Assembly: GCA_011389865.1 (NCBI GenBank)
Contig: JAABTL010000028.1
Coordinates: 1-34,234 of the forward strand
Origin: Trueperaceae bacterium
GTDB taxonomy: Bacteria > Deinococcota > Deinococci > Deinococcales > Trueperaceae
Reading direction: 5' to 3'
Length of the DNA stretch: 34,234 bases
The notes below the pieces were generated by a model. That model made no database searches. It was not told the origin of the DNA and saw nothing but the letters and a program-made list of their open reading frames with translations. Position numbers and translations under genes: made by a program. Positions 31,338 through 34,234 of this stretch are shown here, one piece after another (positions within the stretch are counted from its first letter, which is position 1; the number at the start of each line of letters is the position of its first letter).

Positions 31338-31754
31338 TCAGAACGTGCCGGGGAGGTGCTGCGAGACGAGTTCCACGACGCGGCGGGCGGAGGCAAGCGC
31401 GCGATCCGCGTCGGCCTGCGTGTAGAACTCGCCCGGCGTCAGGTCCTCGGCCCCGTAGAAGGCGAGCTCGCGATCACGCCGCAGCTGGCGCGACGCGTCG
31501 GCCAGCTCGTCGACGAACGGCGCCAGCGACCCCGGCAGCCGAGCACGCTCGGCATGGAGGATCGGCGCCACGTCGTGGACGCGCGGTACGTCGACGCCGC
31601 TCGCCCGCAGCAACGCCTTGAGCGCGAGTTCCACGACCTCTTGCGACTCGCGGACGACGTCGGCCCAACTCTCCCCCTCGTACAGCACCTCGAGCGCCCC
31701 GACCCGGACGCGCGCCCGCTTCAGATAGTCGTGGGCCAGGTCCAGGTTGCGCAT
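31338..31754 (-). CDS. HEPN-domain protein, partner of the nucleotidyltransferase
   Basis: This 138-residue all-helical HEPN protein begins 'MRNLDLAHDYLKRARVRVGALEVLYEGESWADVVRESQEVVELALKALL', the usual first two helices. Its fourth-helix region reads RDRELAFYG (93-101). In HepT toxins the catalytic motif is RX4HXY. Here Arg93 and Tyr100 fit, but Ala98 stands where the catalytic His should be. Ribonuclease activity is therefore doubtful, while the Tyr that is AMPylated in HepT is kept. This altered motif may be usual for its branch. The ATG shares one base with the stop of the nucleotidyltransferase gene (TGATG), so the two are made together. Confidence 0.88.
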   Translation of the reverse strand: MRNLDLAHDYLKRARVRVGALEVLYEGESWADVVRESQEVVELALKALLRASGVDVPRVHDVAPILHAERARLPGSLAPFVDELADASRQLRRDRELAFYGAEDLTPGEFYTQADADRALASARRVVELVSQHLPGTF

Positions 31755-32326
31755 CAGCTCGCCGCCGTCCAGTACGGCTGACCATGCGCCCGGCGCCGCA
31801 CCCGGTCGCCGGCCGCGATGTGGCGCCGAACCTGGCCGAGGTAGCGAGCGATCCGACCATCGCGGTCGAAGGCCACGACACCATCGATCGCGACCTCCAG
31901 CCACACCGACCCCGGATCTCCTTCGGCCGACGGCGTGCCGACGAAGTGGACCTCGATGGCGTGGCCGTCGTGCTCCAGCGGGTCCTGGTCCCACTCGCGG
32001 TAGAGCGCGCGCGTGATCGGCCGCGAGGCCTCGAGTACGACGAGGGCATCGATGTCGGAAGCCGCCGTCGCCTCGCCGCGCACCCAGGAGCCGTAGAGGA
32101 CGACGCCCACGAGATCGGCTCCGAAGGCGGCTGCCGCTCGGGCGGCGACAGCGGCGCCGGGTCCGGTGGGATCGGTTCCCGGAGCCGCGAGCGCGCGGAC
32201 GCAGTACTCGTTCAACGACAGGCCGGCGCGGTGCGCGGTATCGCGCAGGGTGCCGTGGAGCGCCGGTGGCAGGCGCAGCACGAAGCGGCCCGATGGCATG
32301 TCGCGAGGAGCGCTAGTACCACTCAT
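31754..32326 (-). CDS. RHH-nucleotidyltransferase fusion (MNT/MntA-like)
   Basis: This 190-residue protein has two parts. Residues about 13-48 ('GRFVLRLPPALHGTLRDTAHRAGLSLNEYCVRAL') look like a ribbon-helix-helix DNA-binding domain of the HicB/Arc type. Residues about 65-150 form a minimal nucleotidyltransferase with 'LYGSWVRGEATAASDIDALVV', an exact GSX10DXD motif (Gly79-Ser80, Asp91, Asp93), and 'IEVHFVG' (Glu125 as the third metal ligand candidate). In the MntA-HepT system such an enzyme AMPylates the HEPN toxin. The added RHH suggests it also represses its own operon. ATG 32326 has no SD; TATCGT lies seven bases upstream. Confidence 0.85.
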   Translation of the reverse strand: MSGTSAPRDMPSGRFVLRLPPALHGTLRDTAHRAGLSLNEYCVRALAAPGTDPTGPGAAVAARAAAAFGADLVGVVLYGSWVRGEATAASDIDALVVLEASRPITRALYREWDQDPLEHDGHAIEVHFVGTPSAEGDPGSVWLEVAIDGVVAFDRDGRIARYLGQVRRHIAAGDRVRRRAHGQPYWTAAS

Positions 32327-32340
32327 GGCTTACACGATAT
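32327..32340 (-). promoter_or_regulatory. Candidate leaderless promoter/operator of the RHH-NTase/HEPN pair
   Basis: On the minus strand TATCGT (32334-32339) ends seven bases before ATG 32326. It overlaps a GATATC palindrome (32336-32341) and lies beside two copies of CGTG. An RHH repressor site could overlap this -10; that is inference. Confidence 0.35.
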
Positions 32341-32377
32341 CACGCCGTGGTCCCTGCTGGCGCGTCGAAGCAGAGCA

Positions 32378-32611
32378 TCAGCCCCGACGAACGGCGTCGA
32401 CGAACGCCCGTTCGCGCTCGCGCGCCCGCGCCCGCCTCTCGGCGGCGGCGCGCGCGTAGACGCGGACGACGTAGCCCGCGCACGCCGCCGCCGCGAGCAG
32501 CACCGGCAGGCCGAGCAGCAGGCGCCCCTGCACGACGAAGAGGACCCCGTACAGCACGAGGATGACGGCCATCGTCGCCATCACCAAGGGGCCCGCGCGG
32601 ATGCCGACCAT
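32378..32611 (-). CDS. Small membrane protein with basic C-terminal tail
   Basis: This 77-residue protein has two predicted membrane helices (about 7-27 and 31-52) and then a highly charged Arg/Glu helix ('RVYARAAAERRARARERERAFVDAVRR'). No family is recognised. ATG 32611 has no SD, but TAGCAT lies six bases upstream (32618-32623, minus strand), matching the leaderless pattern and supporting that the gene is real. It precedes the RHH-nucleotidyltransferase gene on the same strand with 51 bases between. Confidence 0.6.
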   Translation of the reverse strand: MVGIRAGPLVMATMAVILVLYGVLFVVQGRLLLGLPVLLAAAACAGYVVRVYARAAAERRARARERERAFVDAVRRG

Positions 32612-32623
32612 GCGTGCATGCTA
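32612..32623 (-). promoter_or_regulatory. Candidate leaderless -10 of the small membrane protein gene
   Basis: TAGCAT (minus strand, 32618-32623) ends six bases before ATG 32611; no SD is present. Confidence 0.4.
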
Positions 32624-32738
32624 CGGGGTGGCCGTGGCGCGAGGTCGTGGATCGCGGGACCGCCCGCCACCCGTCGCGGCGCGGGCAGCTGCACGCCGCC
32701 GAGACCCGCCGGTGTACCCTGGACGTCGGAGGCCGACG

Positions 32739-33932
32739 ATGACGATGGCGACGGTGCCCCGCGGTCCGTGGGACGTCGAGTACTACAAGGAGCAGGGTCT
32801 GTACTTCCACCTCGTCGAGGTCAGCGAGGTCGTTCCCGGGTCGGCCCGTGTGGTGGTCAAGGACCGCGGCGAGATGCTGATGTTCGGCAGCTACTCGTAC
32901 CTGGGTCTGATCGGCCACCCGGCGATCGACCGCGCGGCGCAGGAGGCCATCGGCAGGTACGGCACGGGAACCAACGGCGTTCGCCTGCTGGCCGGGACGG
33001 TGCCGCTGCACAACGAGCTCGAGACCAGCATCGCGGCGTTCAAGGGGACCGAGGCGGCCATCGCCTTCGCGAGCGGCTACATGGCCAACATCTCGACGAT
33101 CTCGGCCCTCCTCGATCGCCACGACACCGTCATCTGCGACAAGCTGGACCACGCCAGCATCGTCGATGGCTGCCTCCTCTCGGGCGCCAAGATGGTGCGC
33201 TTCCGGCACAACGATCTCGATCACCTGGCGGAGCGTCTGGAGCGCGCCAACCCGGATCGCCAGCGCATGGTCATCGTGGACGGCGTCTACAGCATGGACG
33301 GCGACATCGCCGACCTGCCCGGCATCCGGGCGTTGTGCGACCGCTACGGCGCCCTGCTCATGGTCGACGAGGCACACTCGCTCGGCGTCCTGGGGGCGAC
33401 GGGCACGGGCATCGAGGAGCACTTCGGCATGGGGCCGGAGACCATCGACATCAAGATGGGGACCTTCAGCAAGTCCATCCCCAGCGTCGGTGGGTTCGTC
33501 GCCGGATCGGCCGAGATGATCACGGGCCTCAAGCACAAGGCGCGCGGGTTCATCTACTCGGCCGCCATCCCACCGGCGTCGGCCGCGGCCAGCATCGCGG
33601 CGCTGCAGGTCATCCGCGACGAGCCGGAGCGGGTTCGGAGCCTGCAGGAGAAGTTCGCCTACTTCCAGGGCAAGCTCAAGGCCGCTGGCTTCGACCTGCT
33701 TTCGAGCCAGGCCGCGATCGCGCCGGTCGTGTGCGGCACGGACGAGCAGGCGACGCGCCTGATGATGCACTGCGTGGATCACGGGATCTTCGTGCAGGCC
33801 ATCCTGCCGCCGGTCGTCCCCGTGGGCCTGGCGCGCCTGCGGGCGACGGTGACGGCGAACCACACGATCGAGGACATCGACTACGCGGTCGAGGTGCTGA
33901 CGGACGGCGCCCGCAAGCTGGGGATCCTCTAG
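32739..33932 (+). CDS. Alpha-oxoamine synthase (BioF/KBL/serine palmitoyltransferase family)
   Basis: This 397-residue PLP enzyme of the alpha-oxoamine synthase family condenses an amino acid with an acyl-CoA or acyl-ACP and releases CO2. Key residues are His138 in 'KLDHASIVDG' (stacks on PLP), Asp210 in 'LLMVDEAHSLGVLG', and Lys245 in 'GTFSKSIPSVGG' (Schiff base). The N-terminus 'YYKEQGLYFHLVEVSEVVPGSARVVV' and 'GSYSYLGLIGHP' suit the serine palmitoyltransferase/CqsA-like side at least as well as BioF. Specificity cannot be fixed by eye. ATG 32739 has CGGAGG six bases upstream, and TACCCT is at 32715-32720. A convergent SDR gene ends 28 bases downstream. Confidence 0.9.
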   Translation: MTMATVPRGPWDVEYYKEQGLYFHLVEVSEVVPGSARVVVKDRGEMLMFGSYSYLGLIGHPAIDRAAQEAIGRYGTGTNGVRLLAGTVPLHNELETSIAAFKGTEAAIAFASGYMANISTISALLDRHDTVICDKLDHASIVDGCLLSGAKMVRFRHNDLDHLAERLERANPDRQRMVIVDGVYSMDGDIADLPGIRALCDRYGALLMVDEAHSLGVLGATGTGIEEHFGMGPETIDIKMGTFSKSIPSVGGFVAGSAEMITGLKHKARGFIYSAAIPPASAAASIAALQVIRDEPERVRSLQEKFAYFQGKLKAAGFDLLSSQAAIAPVVCGTDEQATRLMMHCVDHGIFVQAILPPVVPVGLARLRATVTANHTIEDIDYAVEVLTDGARKLGIL

Positions 33933-33960
33933 CGGGACGACGCCGCGCGGCTCCGCTGGG

Positions 33961-34234
33961 TCAGGTGTCCCGACCGGCAGCGCTCGAGCGCGTGCGCCGG
34001 GCGTACAGATCGAGGACCCGATCGGGCAGCCAGCGCGCCATGAGGGCGCCGATGCGAGCGTCGCGGCCGACGAGGTAGCGCGTGCGCGGCCGCGCGGCCG
34101 TGAGGGCCGCGTGCACGACGGCGGCCACCGCCTCGGCCGGGATGCCCGTCCGCGCGGTGAGCAGCGCCCGGCGCTGCGCGTGCTCGATGTCGGACCCGTA
34201 GTAGCCACTCGCCTCGGCGGGGAGACCGTCGAGC
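33961..34234 (-). CDS. SDR-family oxidoreductase, C-terminal fragment (continues past window)
   Basis: The last 90 codons of a leftward gene enter from the right edge. The translated end reads '...GIPAEAVAAVVHAALTAARP' followed by 'RTRYLVGRDARIGALMARWL' and 'PDRVLDLYARR'. This is the usual C-terminal pattern of short-chain dehydrogenases ('P..vA..i..ALta..P..RY.vG..a.....l...lPdr..d'). The catalytic domain lies outside the window. It sits next to the alpha-oxoamine synthase, convergently. In sphingolipid synthesis such a synthase is followed by an SDR ketoreductase, but this fragment cannot show that role. Confidence 0.75.
   Translation of the reverse strand, partial: LDGLPAEASGYYGSDIEHAQRRALLTARTGIPAEAVAAVVHAALTAARPRTRYLVGRDARIGALMARWLPDRVLDLYARRTRSSAAGRDT

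Overview
The window is about 70% G+C and packed with protein genes on both strands. I see no rRNA, tRNA, CRISPR array or complete insertion sequence. The organism looks like a GC-rich, free-living heterotroph. Several genes have no Shine-Dalgarno (SD) sequence but carry a TAnnnT -10-like hexamer 4-7 bases before the start codon, which is the leaderless arrangement well known in Deinococcota. With the DUF4397, PEGA and NHL-type exported proteins, this makes a Deinococcota/Trueperaceae-like genome my best guess. GC-rich Chloroflexota or Actinomycetota are not excluded.

Layout. 1-1609 (minus): a serine hydrolase cut by the window edge, and a lipoprotein esterase. 1771-4834 (plus): nitrilase, nitroreductase and small-molecule kinase, followed by a truncated squalene-cyclase-like gene and a decayed, less GC-rich stretch. 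5126-6859 (plus): a secreted NHL/SMP-30-like beta-propeller, ending at a near-ideal hairpin shared with a convergent lipoprotein gene (6961-7563). 7875-11563 (minus): a sugar ABC importer operon (binding protein, two permeases, HAD phosphatase) with no ATPase gene. 11797-17096 (minus): a giant SARP/BTAD-AAA-TPR regulator, a DUF4242 protein and a covalent-FAD oxidoreductase. 17273-17674 (plus): a small lipoprotein. 17698-19490 (minus): plsY coupled to a CrtQ/HpnB-like membrane glycosyltransferase. 19657-23109 (plus), divergent from plsY: a tight four-gene cassette (membrane protein, NTF2-like protein, SDR, CrtI-like FAD oxidoreductase). 23137-24612 (minus): a cytoplasmic-type alpha-amylase. 24792-28227: an exported FnIII/discoidin protein, an SDR, a PEGA lipoprotein, a GNAT acetyltransferase and a small membrane protein. 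28591-29664 (plus): an exported DUF4397 protein. 29697-31274 (minus): a single-chain Fe-S L-serine dehydratase. 31338-32326 (minus): an RHH-nucleotidyltransferase fusion overlapping a HEPN gene, a toxin-antitoxin-like pair. 32378-32611 (minus): a small membrane protein. 32739-33932 (plus): an alpha-oxoamine synthase. 33961-34234 (minus): the C-terminal end of an SDR.

How it fits together. The ABC importer, its coupled sugar-phosphatase-like HAD protein and the signal-less alpha-amylase are consistent with import and intracellular use of oligosaccharides, although they are not one operon. The plsY-glycosyltransferase pair and the divergent redox cassette could form a lipid or isoprenoid modification locus; this is inference from gene families and arrangement. 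The most interesting candidates are that redox cassette, the HEPN/nucleotidyltransferase pair with an N-terminal RHH domain and a missing catalytic His, the SARP-DUF4242-flavoenzyme module, and the repeated leaderless start signature.
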